NCBI GenBank assembly: GCA_050084515.1 | Contig: CM114273.1 | Location: forward strand, 18,290,001 to 18,354,000 | Source: Blasia pusilla | Taxonomy: Eukaryota; Marchantiophyta; Marchantiopsida; Blasiales | DNA: 64,000 bases | Direction: 5' to 3' | In this document: one piece after another, positions 1 to 11,341 of the stretch | How positions within the stretch are numbered: position 1 is the stretch's first letter | How the letters are laid out: the number at the start of each line of letters is the position of its first letter | The notes under the pieces: model-generated | Seen by the model: the letters and a program-made list of their open reading frames with translations, nothing else | Told to the model about the DNA's origin: nothing | Database searches by the model: none | Translations under genes and position numbers: made by a program

Positions 1-1689
1 ATATATGGTTACAAGATAAAAGAACTTCTCCCAATCATTATTTATTATATCACATGCAATTAGTATTCATGAGGGGGTTAGGGAAAGATAGCGTAAGATT
101 GGAAAGTCTTTTTCCCACGAGTAAAAAGGTGATATAGGAATATTTTCTAAGAAAATAAGAAGGGAGGGAAAATTTTACAGGAAGAAGAGATTTAGGAAGG
201 ATGGGAAAGTGTACTATTATAAATGTCACATCTTAATAAGCCGAAAAGTAGAGTTCTACCGCTTTGATGACGTGGAGGATCAGCCAAAGTTGCACACGGA
301 AAAATCCGTGTCCGCGGACTTATGTCCGTTCCGAAGACGGACATGTCCGTGCAGGCCCGAGGGTAGGCTATACATGCCCGCATACTCACAGCCCGCACCT
401 AGGCCTGTGGCAATGGAACATTCCCCCCTTGCTCAACCCATTTTTAACCCCCGCTTTATAGCCCGCGTCGCAGACGAGTTGGGCCCGTGTCGGGCCATCC
501 CCATTCGTCGCATCCAACGTGCCGGCCTCGTGCCTAGCCCGCCCTATTGTGCGCACGGGCTCATATGCCCACGCCCATCGTGGACCAAGCTCGTGCCCTT
601 GCACGCCCATCCCGCCTATCCTGCCCTACCCCGGGCGCGGGCTCATGGGTCGGCGCCCGTATCCAATCCTAGTCTGCCAAAGCCCGTTGGTGGGCTCCAG
701 GGCCCGCGTGCGGGGCTAGGGTGGCATTATCCTATGCCGTAGCCCACATGTAGGCTGTGAGCCTACACCGTAGCCCGCAATCTATCCAAAGAATCGAGCG
801 CCGCCACGTGGACCATGGTGACCTACCCAGCAAACCCACATCCGGCCCGCGTTTGGTCTGTGTCCCCCAAATCCCGCCGCTATACGTTGCAGTTATGGAT
901 TGGTGGAGGCTGAATTTGAACATGCCTCCATTCTCTACTCCCTTCCCAAACCTACTTTTGGAAAAAATCCATAAGCAAAGGGCCCACAAGTGAGCCACAG
1001 AATGCTTATAAGAAATGGATTAGGTGCTAATTAAGCCCAATTATCTTGATTTTCATGTTTTCCTCCTTTTCTTTGAGTGATTTTGTGGATTAGGCTCCAA
1101 ATTTCATTGGTGCCTTGAGAACTAAGGGCTTTCAAGATTACTAGGAATTTAGGGGAAATCTGTTGCGTGCCTTTTGGGAGTAGTTAGATTGTGTTTGGGA
1201 CCAACTTGGATACTTGCGCTTTAACCCTAAACGCTCCTTGTTGTGTCCTAAAAAAATCTCTAATTTATTCCACATTAGGTGAGAGGTTGTGAATGTGGAA
1301 ATCTCTTGTGTCACTTAACTTGTTTGGTGATTTTGAGATTTCCGATTCACAAACTCGAGTTTTAGATTTGTTTCATTGGTTCCGCTTAGCATATCGGGAA
1401 TGTGAAGGTGGTCGAGGAAACTTATCTAAACCCTAAATCCATACCTGTGTTCCATCATTCCCACGCATGTACATTACTCGAGCCATTGTTTTAGCATCTC
1501 ATGTCATTATGTTTTTGGTATTTCCTTATCTCAACTCGTACATTTCTTTTGTTGGTTTTTTTAAAAGATCTTCTTATCTTCTTCATTTGAGCAAAATTTC
1601 TAGTGGGGCTGGGTCATTGAGAGCGGGAGATAACCGAATCGAATCCAATGATAGTGCCAAGAGGAAAAGAGTAAAGTCCAAGAATTAGT
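1..1689. other. Non-genic, with a GC-rich patch at about 300-870
   Basis: I see no gene here. Between about 300 and 870 the sequence becomes strongly GC-rich and is filled with irregularly spaced GCCCG, GGCCCG and CGGGC words on both strands, so several overlapping ORFs appear in all frames, none with a recognisable protein. The rest is AT-rich. The patch could be a degenerate promoter or the end of a mobile element; the sequence does not decide. Confidence 0.5.
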
Positions 1690-1960
1690 AGAAGGAAATA
1701 GTGGATTTAATGACTAGGATTGAAATGACTAAGGTTCTTCGTGACTTGAATGTCCTCTAGTCATACAGAAGTCATATATTTCCACAAACTAATAAACTCT
1801 TAGTCATATTAAAATATGCTTGAGTCAGAAAATAATTCCGGGTGATGGATTAGTAATATATGAAATGACTTAGTCAATTTTGAGTGATATATAAGCAAGA
1901 TGTCTTTATTGTCATGTAAAATTGCAAAATGACTCAATGACATGGAATTTTCCAATATGT
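1690..1960. repeat. Cluster of short TGACT/AGTCA words
   Basis: ATGACT, AGTCAT and TGAGT/ACTCA words recur in both orientations through about 270 bases of AT-rich sequence. The texture is the same as in the longer array at 10,500-11,260, which suggests that both are pieces of the same transposon family. No terminal inverted repeat could be paired with this cluster. Confidence 0.5.
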
Positions 1961-3699
1961 TATTAATTAAAAAATATTTCTCATAAACACAATACTATAA
2001 AATATACATAGATATAAATTCACACTACTTTTCACCACAAACTAAAAATATTTGGATTATAGGAGAACAATACAAAGGCGAGCAGGCGAAAAATAGGGTT
2101 TAACGTTTACTAATAGGGCGGGAAGCTTGAATAACTTGACCGTGGAAAACAAGGGGGCATGCAAAATTTTGGAGAACTAAGGAATTCTTTGCGTTTCAAT
2201 GCAAACGTAGAGACAAGTGACGCGCAAAAAAGTGATGCGCGGGAGGGAAGGATTGAGATAGGGTTGATCGTGTTGTTCTATTCTGCGTACCTACTACGAA
2301 GGCTAGCGTACGTTGACAACTTGTGTGTTGGGGGTGGTTTTGATGCTAGTGTGAGCTACAACAAGTCTCATCCTCCATTATGCACTTTTTGTACTTGAGT
2401 GAGAAGAGAACATTGCTCTAGTGACAACTTCAGAGGAGAGAAGGCCTTAGATATATTCCAAAAGAGGAGTTTAAGCTATTAGAAATTCTCTAGACAAGGT
2501 CCGAGATGGTAGGATTGGGCCACTATCTACAGTTTGCATCGTCTGACGCTCCTGGTTCTCTTTCGCTCTCGTACTAACAACAATTCAGGCTTGCTCCCGG
2601 CTATCTTTTCTTGTCACACTATCTCCGATTCTGGCTAACGTTGGTCGGACGAGGAGCGGGAGACTGCATGATTACCATTACGAACCAATTAATCTTGCCT
2701 CGGACCCGCTCCACAACTGCGTTGCGTTCTTGATGTGTGGATTCTACTCCAATTACTGACTAGAAGCTCAACCAACCGTGCATTCCCTCTCTAGACAATC
2801 ACATTGCGTTCTCAATACGTTGCTCCAGGTAACTCTCTCATTTTCTCTTCATGTTCAGATTGGTCGAGTCTTACGACCCTAGTGTGTGAAGGCCAATAAC
2901 ACCACTAAGAATCCTCCTATATATGTTTTCTTTGTATGGGCGTTTCTTCCTCAATTCTTGCAATGCACATTCTCCAATTTGAAGTTCCATGGTCCTTGCT
3001 CTACCCTAGACATCTGAGCAAAATGACTTAATGAACTCGGTTGTTACTTTCACGGATTTTCTAGTGGGGTTGGGAAGGTTTGTGGATGGATCAGACAAGA
3101 GGCTCTTGGGAGAGAAGTAAGGAAGAACAAAGGAACGATGAGCCCGTGTCGACTTGTAGCAGGCTTTTGTTAGTACGTATGGATTATTCTTCAACTGCTC
3201 CTTGATCCGCCCATCTTGTTTGAAAATCCTTTTCCAAAATGGACAGGGTAGAGGATGCAAGTAACGACCACAAAAAATCATGATGATACCAATTACGTAG
3301 CAAGTCAATCAAACAACTGAAGAAATGCCCTTGCTAGTCTCTAGATCTCTCCCCTCTCTAACTCTCTCAACCAAATCCAAATCCATGCAACGATCCTCTC
3401 TCTCTCTCTCTCCCCTAAGAGGTCCTTTCTTGGCACAAAGGACCTCTTAGGCTGTTGCTGGTACTTTCTTTTCAAACAGCGGTAAATTCTTACACAGCTA
3501 AGTCCATGGCCTTGTGGGATCTCCATGGACAATAAATCCTTTTTATTCATTCTCTAAAGCTATTCAATCATTCATTCTTGATCCTTCTATCTCTCTTTCT
3601 TGTAACTCTCTCTATCTACCTATCTCTCTCTCTCTTAGGATTCGCTCCGCAATTTTCGGACCGAGCCGCTCTGTCGTTTTTTTAGTTTTTTGACTAGTT
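1961..3699. other. Non-genic stretch with pyrimidine-rich tracts
   Basis: No ORF here resembles a protein. A short (CT)n tract lies at about 3395-3414 and further CT-rich runs at about 3590-3640. This stretch leads into the repeated 5' region of the LINE. Confidence 0.45.
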
Positions 3700-4020
3700 T
3701 CTTCAAATTTCAGACTGCAAAATCGAAATGATCCTCATGGGTCACCCAATTTTTGCACAGGCGGCTTCTACTGCCTTGGGCGACCCTGTCTACCAAAGGA
3801 AAAAATAGATTGAACAAGTTTTTGACACGATTTTGTAGTTCGACCTGTTTCTATGTTTCTCTGTCTCTCTTCTTCTCAATTCTGTGAGATTTCAGTCGGT
3901 AAAATCGTATTTGGGCTCATGGGTCAGGATATTTTTGCACAATCTGTATCTACATCCTTGGACGACCCTGTCTGCCACAAGAAAGAACAAACTGACTCAG
4001 ATTTGAAATCGATTTCCATG
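3700..4020 (+). repeat. Two diverged tandem copies, about 182-bp period, upstream of the LINE
   Basis: The segment starting near 3707 (TTTCAG, then AAAATCG, then CTCATGGGTCA, TTTTTGCACA, and GACCCTGTCT) recurs in the same order starting near 3889. The common TTTCAG anchor is shifted by 182 bases. Only the direct repeat is visible. L1 elements of other hosts carry tandem promoter monomers in their 5' UTR, so a similar role ahead of the LINE ORF1 at 4547 is an inference. Confidence 0.55.
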
Positions 4021-4546
4021 CTCGACTTGTCTCCTTCTCCATAACTTTGAGTTCTCTTAGAGATGGTCCAACTATTCTGTCAAATTCCAACCCCGTTTTC
4101 ACAGTCTCCCTAGTTCATACCCTTCTCTCTACTCAAGGACCAAGAACTCCCAGCAAAATCGGGCTGCACCTCCCTGGACGGTCCTGCCTAACCATGGAAC
4201 GGGCAAAAGCCACGGATGTTGAGACGATTCTCAAGCTCTGACCTCCCTCTGACTCCATAGACGGGACTATGGTTTCTCTAGAGCAAAGCACACCCTATCT
4301 AATTTTTTTCCCCATTCCCACTACCTGAGCACATAGACCAGTACATCGAGTGAACACTACACCCATGACTACCACAGAACAACCAGCGTTAGAAACCTCA
4401 CCGGAGGAGGTAAGACACGACTAGTGTCAGGATCTTTCCACAAGCAAACGAAGAGCAGGGGCGGTGGGCGATCCGTGAGATCAAATGGCTCACGGAGATT
4501 GATCGCACCAAACTCACGCCACTATGTCAGGAAAAAATGAGGCAAT

Positions 4547-4939
4547 GTGACAAGGAACGACTCCATGCAAATTGTGTCACACATTCAACAGAGGTTATAC
4601 CATATCCTGGAAGTGGCATCCATCACCAGACCGTTCTCTGAACTAGAAGGAAAATGGGAAAGCTTTCAAGCCAACCAGATGTTGGCATGGAATACAATGA
4701 TGCAGGCGAAGCAAAAAGAAGAGCAGGGCAGATGGATGTCCAAAGAAGGAATCGAACCTCCTCGAATGGACGGCTCGAAGACAACTCTGGAATTAGAGTT
4801 GGTCGCTTTGAGGGCTGAAAACATGCAATTGAAGAAGGACTTAGCTGCCTGCTTCAAAGAGGATAACACTCAGCTTGGGAAAGCAATGCAAGAGTATCGT
4901 GTAATCGGGAACACCGCAAATCTGTTAGAAACTGGATGA
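4547..4939 (+). pseudogene. LINE ORF1, N-terminal coiled-coil part
   Basis: An open frame of 130 codons, rich in Gln, Glu and Lys. It has a heptad-like stretch around residues 80-105 (LELELVALRAENMQLKKDL), as expected of the trimerising coiled coil of L1-type ORF1 proteins. No other domain is visible. The ORF ends at a stop, and the RNA-binding half continues in another frame from about 5050, so ORF1 is split by a frameshift or deletion between 4940 and 5050. It lies directly downstream of the 182-bp repeats. Assignment rests on position and coiled-coil character, not on a diagnostic motif. Confidence 0.55.
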
Positions 4940-5049
4940 AGTAGTGGGCAAGCACACAACCACAACACAAATCACAGAGGTTGCAACACAGTAGCCAAAG
5001 AGGTAGCAAAAGAGGAAGCAGGATAGGGTCCTAGAAATCCAGGATAGAA

Positions 5050-5580
5050 AAACCAGAGAACTCAATTTAGTTATCATGGGATGCACTTTTCAAGGAAGAA
5101 GACTATAATTCAGTTTTGCAAGAGAAGGTCTTCACAACTCTCGGGGTCACACCAACAGTCACCTTCACAGGGATCAGACTTGGGAAAGGAATAGGGAACC
5201 GACCAGCACCAATGTTGGTACAATTTGATCCCTCACAACGAGGACCAGCGATGGAAACGAGGTTGGCCATCCTCCACAGTAAAGCAACCCTGAAAGGATC
5301 TGCTATTCGTATCTTCCCAGATCTGACCACCAAGCAAAGAGCAGCACTCCCTATTGAAAGGGAGAAGGTTCTGGCTGCCTGCAACAACCATCTTTGGAGT
5401 GAACTCAGGGAAGGAAAGGCCACGACACCAGTACCTAGGAGAAATAAAAATGCCGCACCAACACGACAAACAAGAGGGGCAATGAGCGAAAACTCGGATT
5501 CCAACCAGGGAATTAACAATTCTACAACTCGGAACCAGGACTTGGAAGTGACAAACCTACATGACAAGACCTCCCTATAG
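5050..5580 (+). pseudogene. LINE ORF1, RNA-binding and C-terminal part
   Basis: The 154-codon ORF starting at 5116 has the layout of the RRM and C-terminal domain of L1-type ORF1p. It runs from a beta-strand-rich segment (VTFTGIRLGK), through an RPAPMLVQF strand and an alpha-helical ETRLAILHSKATLKG segment, to IFPDLTTKQRAAL, which matches the conserved ED/DLT-x-KQR signature. The same frame extends upstream as a coding-like peptide. In the family this protein binds LINE RNA as a trimer and acts as a nucleic-acid chaperone. It ends four bases before the APE-like frame. Split from its coiled coil, it is probably non-functional. Confidence 0.7.
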
Positions 5581-5583
5581 GGA

Positions 5584-6500
5584 ATGGAGGATGGGAAGGA
5601 TATTACCAACCCATCCATTCAGGCAGTTTTTCACAATTGTGGAGGACCATTTTGGTCCAGAGGCAATGGCATTACATATCTGGGCACAAAACTGGACCTT
5701 ATCTTTTTTGCTGAAACACATGAACATGATTCCAACCGCATTCCCAACATAGAGGATTTCCAGGTTTTTGCTACCCACAACCCACTCACCAAGAGCAAAA
5801 GCAAAGGACATGGTGGCCTGGCATGCTTGGTAGCACCATGGTTACAACCTTTTGTCTCCATAGCCAACATTGATGAGGGGAAACACTTCCTCTGGATCAA
5901 GGTCAACAAAGAAGTGGGGTTACCAAAAGATCTCCTCATTGTTGTTTGCTACTTCAGTCCCACTGTGCTCAAAAGAGAATTCCCGTATGAGGCTCTCTCT
6001 ACATCTATTGAGCACCACATGCACAGGGGAAATATCCTTCTAGTAGGAGATTTCAACGGGAGAACGGCCAACACTCAAGCTCCAATCTACATGTCAAACA
6101 ACACCAACGTGGAAGGGATTGATACTCACTCGGCTGATGGGTCTCTCAGAGAAGTATTCTTCCCACACATGCAGCGCAACTCAGTGGACAAGGAAAAAAC
6201 AGCCAATGGAGAGAAACTTCTCCAACTTTGCTCAACACATTGTTTGGTACTCGCAAATGGCATGGCTTTGTGGCTACAAATGAGGTCGCACTTCCATTGG
6301 ACACTCGACTCCAACACGAAACCTCAACATCAAAGTGGTTGACTACCTGATTGGGAAGTACATCAACTACCACATCTGGTTGCCAATGTGCGAGTCACAC
6401 CGTTCTAGAATCGATCATGAACCACTCTACTTTGATATCATAGTCTCCAAAACCATCCCCAGGCTGCAGAAAAATTAACCCCGCCAACCAAATGTCCATA
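5584..6500 (+). pseudogene. LINE ORF2, APE-type endonuclease domain
   Basis: A 252-codon ORF (5584-6342) matches the exonuclease-endonuclease-phosphatase fold that nicks target DNA in LINE retrotransposition. DLIFFAETH carries the catalytic Glu, a hydrophobic core follows (LLIVVCYFSP), and GDFNGRT is the conserved GDFN block. After a frameshift near 6320 the C-terminal part continues in another frame and includes SRIDHEPL, corresponding to the terminal S-D-H motif. A further frameshift leads into the linker. Catalytic residues therefore survive, but the frame is broken. Confidence 0.85.
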
Positions 6501-6639
6501 CACTTTCCTTCGGAAAAGAAAGATGAACTCATCACACTCGTCAACAAGGCTCTTACAGAGTGCTCACCCACAATGAACACGATCGAGTTCGGCCGACATC
6601 CTACATCAATGTTGCAGAAAAGTCCTACCTTTCCAAGTG

Positions 6640-7745
6640 TCTGGAGGCAAACACATTAGATCCACTTCTACGTTCTTCTCCCAACCCTGGTTTGACAAGG
6701 ACTGCAAAGAGGCACGCAGTGAGTGAATCACCGGCCGAGGAGGATCCACACTCTCCACACACTCGATTATTGCAGAAAACTTACAAATGACGGGTACGTA
6801 GGAAGAAACACAAATACATTGCCATCAAGATCACAAAGTTCACGAGTAACAGATGAAATACCAATCGGCCAAATTCTGGAGAATACTCGGAATAGACAGA
6901 ACATCATTCCACTCTAGGATCTCAGATCTGGACCACATATGGTACCCAACTTTACCACTCCAATATCGCCGCTCCCACCGACCCTGGCCGAATGGGCTTC
7001 AAGGATCTACGGACCTCTTCACCATTGACTCTGTCACATCAAGAATCAAAGGCTACATAACAAACCAGAGGATGGCCTGGGGTGCCAGGCTCAAATGTTC
7101 AATTCGCAAGTGAGGCAATTGGCCCAACCTCACGGAATGTTCAATATCATAGATTCAACAGGGCTTCCCACCGAATGGCAAATGAATACAATCTACCGCT
7201 CTTCAAGGTGGAGACCCAATGATACCATCCAACTCTGTAATCGATCATGGTGAGCTCCCTCATGGCCAAGTTGTATGGGCTATCTGCTGGAAAGGAAAAT
7301 CAGCGACTGGGCTGAAGAAAAGAAGGTGCGAGCCAGAGGACAAGCAGGTTTCCGACACTCACATAGCACCCTGGATCACCGTCTCACACTCAGGGTACTG
7401 ATTGAAGAAACTTCCAAGTTGAGAATTGGTCACAAGCCTGGTAAATTGTTCTGCTGTTTTGTAGACTTCAAGAAGGCCTTTGACACAATCCCAAGGGCGC
7501 TCCTTTGGAAATGACTTGAGGAGTTGGGTGTCCCACCACAACAACTTACAGCGATCAAGGGCTTATATGCTCAAGTGTTTGCACAGATTGCCACTAAGAG
7601 GGGCAGATCTGAAACTTTATCTTCCAACACCGTAGTCAAACAAGGATGCCCCCTCTCACCTACATTGTTTGGGCTCTACATTGACGAACTTGAAGAGGTT
7701 CTTTTTGGAGTGAATGGAGATCCACCAGAGCTAGTGGATGTTGAG
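6640..7745 (+). pseudogene. LINE ORF2, reverse transcriptase, N-terminal part
   Basis: Fragments in several frames give a typical LINE linker (PWFDKDCKEAR near 6680) and then the reverse transcriptase palm and fingers. GQAGFRHSHSTLDH (around 7340) is followed by FVDFKKAFDTI, which holds the first catalytic Asp (around 7465), then by KQGCPLSPTLFGLYIDEL (around 7640). A TGA at about 7512-7514 interrupts an otherwise continuous frame between ALLWK and LEELGVP, consistent with CGA mutated to TGA. Homology stops before the YADD box. It is related to plant L1-type RTs and is inactive. Confidence 0.85.
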
Positions 7746-10499
7746 AATCCAACACTTTGATCCTTTTTTTTATCTCAGGTTCAACTTGCTAAATTCTTAC
7801 GGTAGTATGTGATGGTTGGGAATCATGGCCTAGAATAGTTGAGCTTTCTCAGATTTCTTAAATAAATTCTCAAATGAAGCATGAGATCTTAAGACACTGG
7901 ACCCGGTTATAGAGTCGAAGAGCCTTCTGAGCAAAGTCCTATTTCCAACCTTGGTCATATGCACCCCTTCTTAATTTCAAATGAATCTATGTGGTTTTCA
8001 AGTGTCTTTTTCATCATGTTAGTGATTTTTATACTAGAGTCTTCCCTACATTTCAGCCTCGTTGCTGAAAATGGTTTTTTTTTTTAATGATGAGTTAATA
8101 GCCCTTGTTCGTGCAATCCTTGACAGTCAAGGACATGGTAGTAATTTTGTCTTCTTAAGTGAGAGTGGAGAAGGATTCTTGTTTTAATTGTTTCAAGCTA
8201 TGGAGGCAGTACGGAGGATACATATATAGCGTCAGTTGAGTATGATGTTTTGAATGTTATTTTTGGGATTGAAACTCATCTGCAAAAAAGATGATTATGT
8301 CTGTGGAGATAGCCAAGTCACAAGTTGTAGAATGGCCGAAGAGGATGGATTAGTATCTTCTACTACTAGCTCATACAATGAACTCAAAGAACGCTCTCCG
8401 ATAGGGATAAATAAGATACTGGAAAAAATATGTAAACCCTAAACCCTTTCATTCCCACATGCATCCATTATTTTTTGTCAAGTGTTAGAGAGGTATATTC
8501 TAGAATTACTCAAATTCTTAGGTCCGAGTGATTTTTTATTGTTATGAGGATCTAATTCAATGTGCTTTTGTGTCACAGATATCATTGGGGGAGAGAGAAT
8601 AACCAAAAGAAACAGTTGAACGTGAACATTAAGTATACACTACCACACACATTACAAAGGTATTTTGCAATGGCATTTTTTTTTCTTTGTAAGGATGAAT
8701 CATAATTTTTATGTTTGCAAGGAAGATTGTTGGTATTATGGCACTTGAGTTTTACTCAAATGTACTTAATCAAGATGTTTTCGCCTGAGTTGCTTGCTTT
8801 ATGGGTTCATAGTACATTGATATCCTTAATGAATCCAACCCTTACCTTTGTGCAAGGAATTTATAAGAGAATACCAGTTGAGGCAGATCTTTCAAAATAA
8901 ACTCTATCCTCAATCTTTATCTTGGTCTCATGATTTCCTACCTAAGAAACACAAGTGCATGAGACTACCTTCTGCCTATTTCTAAGGAGTATCTTAATAA
9001 GATAGCATTTGTCATAATCTAAAAGCATAGACAATCTATTTAGCACATGAAGGTAGTCTTCTTTTCCATTTAGTTTGACTATAGCCTTCTTTTCAATTCA
9101 GTTTGAAGATTGACGTTCATTCTCGACTTATATTTTCTTGACGTAGAAATTCTCAGTCCAGTATTGAGTCTACGTTGTTTGAATGGGCTTCAATTAAGAA
9201 TCTCTATCTCATATGTGAAGTCCACATCTATATTTAATGCAAAATGGATGAAACTGATGGAATCAATGGTACCTTTTCACTTGTTCCTCTCTCTACACCC
9301 ATCCTAGTCTCAAGCATCTTCCAACCAAGGCGCGAGGTCTATGGTCGCAAGGCTACGACATGGACTACTTAATAAGTACAGTTTCTCAATTATACTAAAA
9401 ACCTTACCTTTAATCCTTTTTTATCTTATAGCTTTGAAAGAGATAGAGATAGTGCTATCAAGTGGACACATTGGAGGAATACCTAGATTTATCGAGAAGT
9501 GAAGGTATTATTCAAAGGGCTTGAATTTTGTTTCTTCAGGATGAATCCAAATGGCCATCCATCTCTTGATCTACGTATTGAACTTCATGAGCACTTGTGT
9601 CGTAACCAAAGAGTGTGGGAGATTAGGTTCTACTCACCAAACCTAAGCTCAATAGGACAATTTTGGGCAGTGGTGTGATAACAAGGTTGAGTGGACGTGA
9701 AAATTCTACGGTAGTGAAATCCCCCTTGGATTGGTGCGATTAGACGTGAAGATAGTCCATCTAGCTTTCATGAATCATAAGTTATGGCAAGCAAGTGAAG
9801 CGAACTTGCACGTGCTCTTGGGAGTAATATGCTTTGGCATGAAATTAATTTGAAGAAAATCGTACGACAGACATCTTGCCTTTTTCTAATTGCACTTCTA
9901 TTGTTGACAATACTACAAGTCATTTTGATGGACAAGCAATTTTGGAAGGGCTTAAATTTTGTATTCGTTGGACCAAATTTCAGTAATGAATATATTCTTT
10001 GCTCTCTATTCTATTTGTTTCTATATCTATTCTTGACATGCACTTCTACATATTATTTTGTTGGATGCTTTTGTATCCTACATAAGTGTCATTAGTTGTT
10101 TGTACGTATATACCAGTCTCTAATTTTGTTTCTATCTTGTCTTGTTCCAATTGTTGACATGCATTGCCACACTTTCTTTAGTTGAACTTACAATTTTGAA
10201 AGGGTTTAAATATTTGTATTCATGTTTTATAGCAATATCATCGGCTGTCTGCCCTTGCATAGTACTGTTTGGTTTTTTTTCTTATACATCTTAATGTTTC
10301 ATATTCGACATATGCAAGTTAAAGGTCAATATCTGTCACTCTTATACTTGTTAATAGAAGCATTTCTATCTACTAATGAGAATAATCTAAAACAGAAGAA
10401 AATCTGAAATTTTCATGTCGGCTACTCAAATATAACAAAGACAGAGAGCTCCATAAAGAACCAAAAATTTAGTAGAAAGAAAACAGTCTTATAAAAGAG
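7746..10499. other. Non-genic AT-rich stretch
   Basis: No ORF has a recognisable domain. Because a CACTA-type terminus lies just to the right, this stretch could be the interior of that element, but I found no trace of a CACTA transposase in any frame. Confidence 0.4.
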
Positions 10500-11260
10500 A
10501 CTCAATCATATAAAGCAAAATTGCTTTATATATATGACTTTGTCATATTAAGCAAACTATACTCATTTAGACAAACGAAACTCATCAATATGACTCCTTC
10601 ATGTTAAATGACTCAAGCAAATGCAATCAATTAGACAAATAAAGTGATAAAAATGACTAAAAAATATTGTCACTCGATAAACTCTAGTCATTTAGACGAA
10701 TTAAAATGATCAATATGATTAACTAGAATTATATGACTCAATAACCTAGTCATTTAGACAAAACATATTGATTAATATAACTAGGTAAATTTTATGACTC
10801 CATGATCTTGAGTCATTTAGAAAAATGGAACTGATCAATATGACTCAATACTCTCTTATGATTTAGTCATACTCACTCATATAACCAAATCATAAAGATT
10901 AATATACTTCACGACTCAATCATTTAGACAACTTAAGTGATGAATATGACTCAATCATAAATACTAAGAATCACATGTCATCACATAACTCGTTTGGTTT
11001 ATGTAACTTCCGTGTCAAAAGCTGACTTGGAAATCATAACATATGACTGGATTTTTTCATGCGTGTCATGACATCATAACATGTCAATCATAACCCACAA
11101 TGACTTCATAAGTCATCCACAAATGACTCTAGTCATGGTCTGGTCCATAACTAGGCTTTTGTGACTCCATGAGTCACCAGTCATTGCCAGTCATTTATGT
11201 ACACATATGACTATGTCAAGTCATATGAGCCAGTAATAAAAACCATCATTTGTTCTAGTG
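10500..11260. mobile_element. CACTA-type transposon end with subterminal repeat array
   Basis: About 760 bases hold more than twenty copies of ATGACT, AGTCAT, TGACTCAAT and AGTCATTTAGAC words in both orientations. The array stops at TTTGTTCTAGTG, ending at 11,260. Read on the minus strand this is CACTAGAACAAA, the form of a CACTA/EnSpm terminal inverted repeat. A terminal CACTA followed by a subterminal region of short direct and inverted words is the hallmark of this DNA transposon class, where the words bind the element's own protein. The base triplet just outside is AAT, a candidate 3-bp target duplication. I could not find the matching left end in the window. Confidence 0.6.
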
Positions 11261-11341
11261 AATGAATTCAATATGGCCATAAGAGAGGCATGGTTAGACT
11301 AGTTTTTTCAGCTTACATTAGAGAAAAGATGATCTTACATT

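Larger units (their letters stand above)
4540..7745 (+). mobile_element. Truncated L1-like LINE retrotransposon
   Basis: A non-LTR retrotransposon reads left to right as a coiled-coil segment, an ORF1p-like RNA-binding segment, an apurinic endonuclease and the N-terminal part of a reverse transcriptase. All parts are in order but broken by frameshifts and stop codons. Homology ends just after the conserved QGCPLSP block, in the stretch that precedes the catalytic YADD box in intact LINEs, so the 3' half of ORF2, the 3' UTR and the tail are missing. LINEs usually lose their 5' end, so this loss implies a later deletion or insertion at about 7745. The copy cannot be autonomous. Confidence 0.85.

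Noticed and set aside
1560-1610. TTCTAGTG at about 1,597 as a CACTA end matching the one at 11,260
   Set aside because: Same orientation as the right end, so it cannot be its left partner, and no repeat array lies on the expected side.
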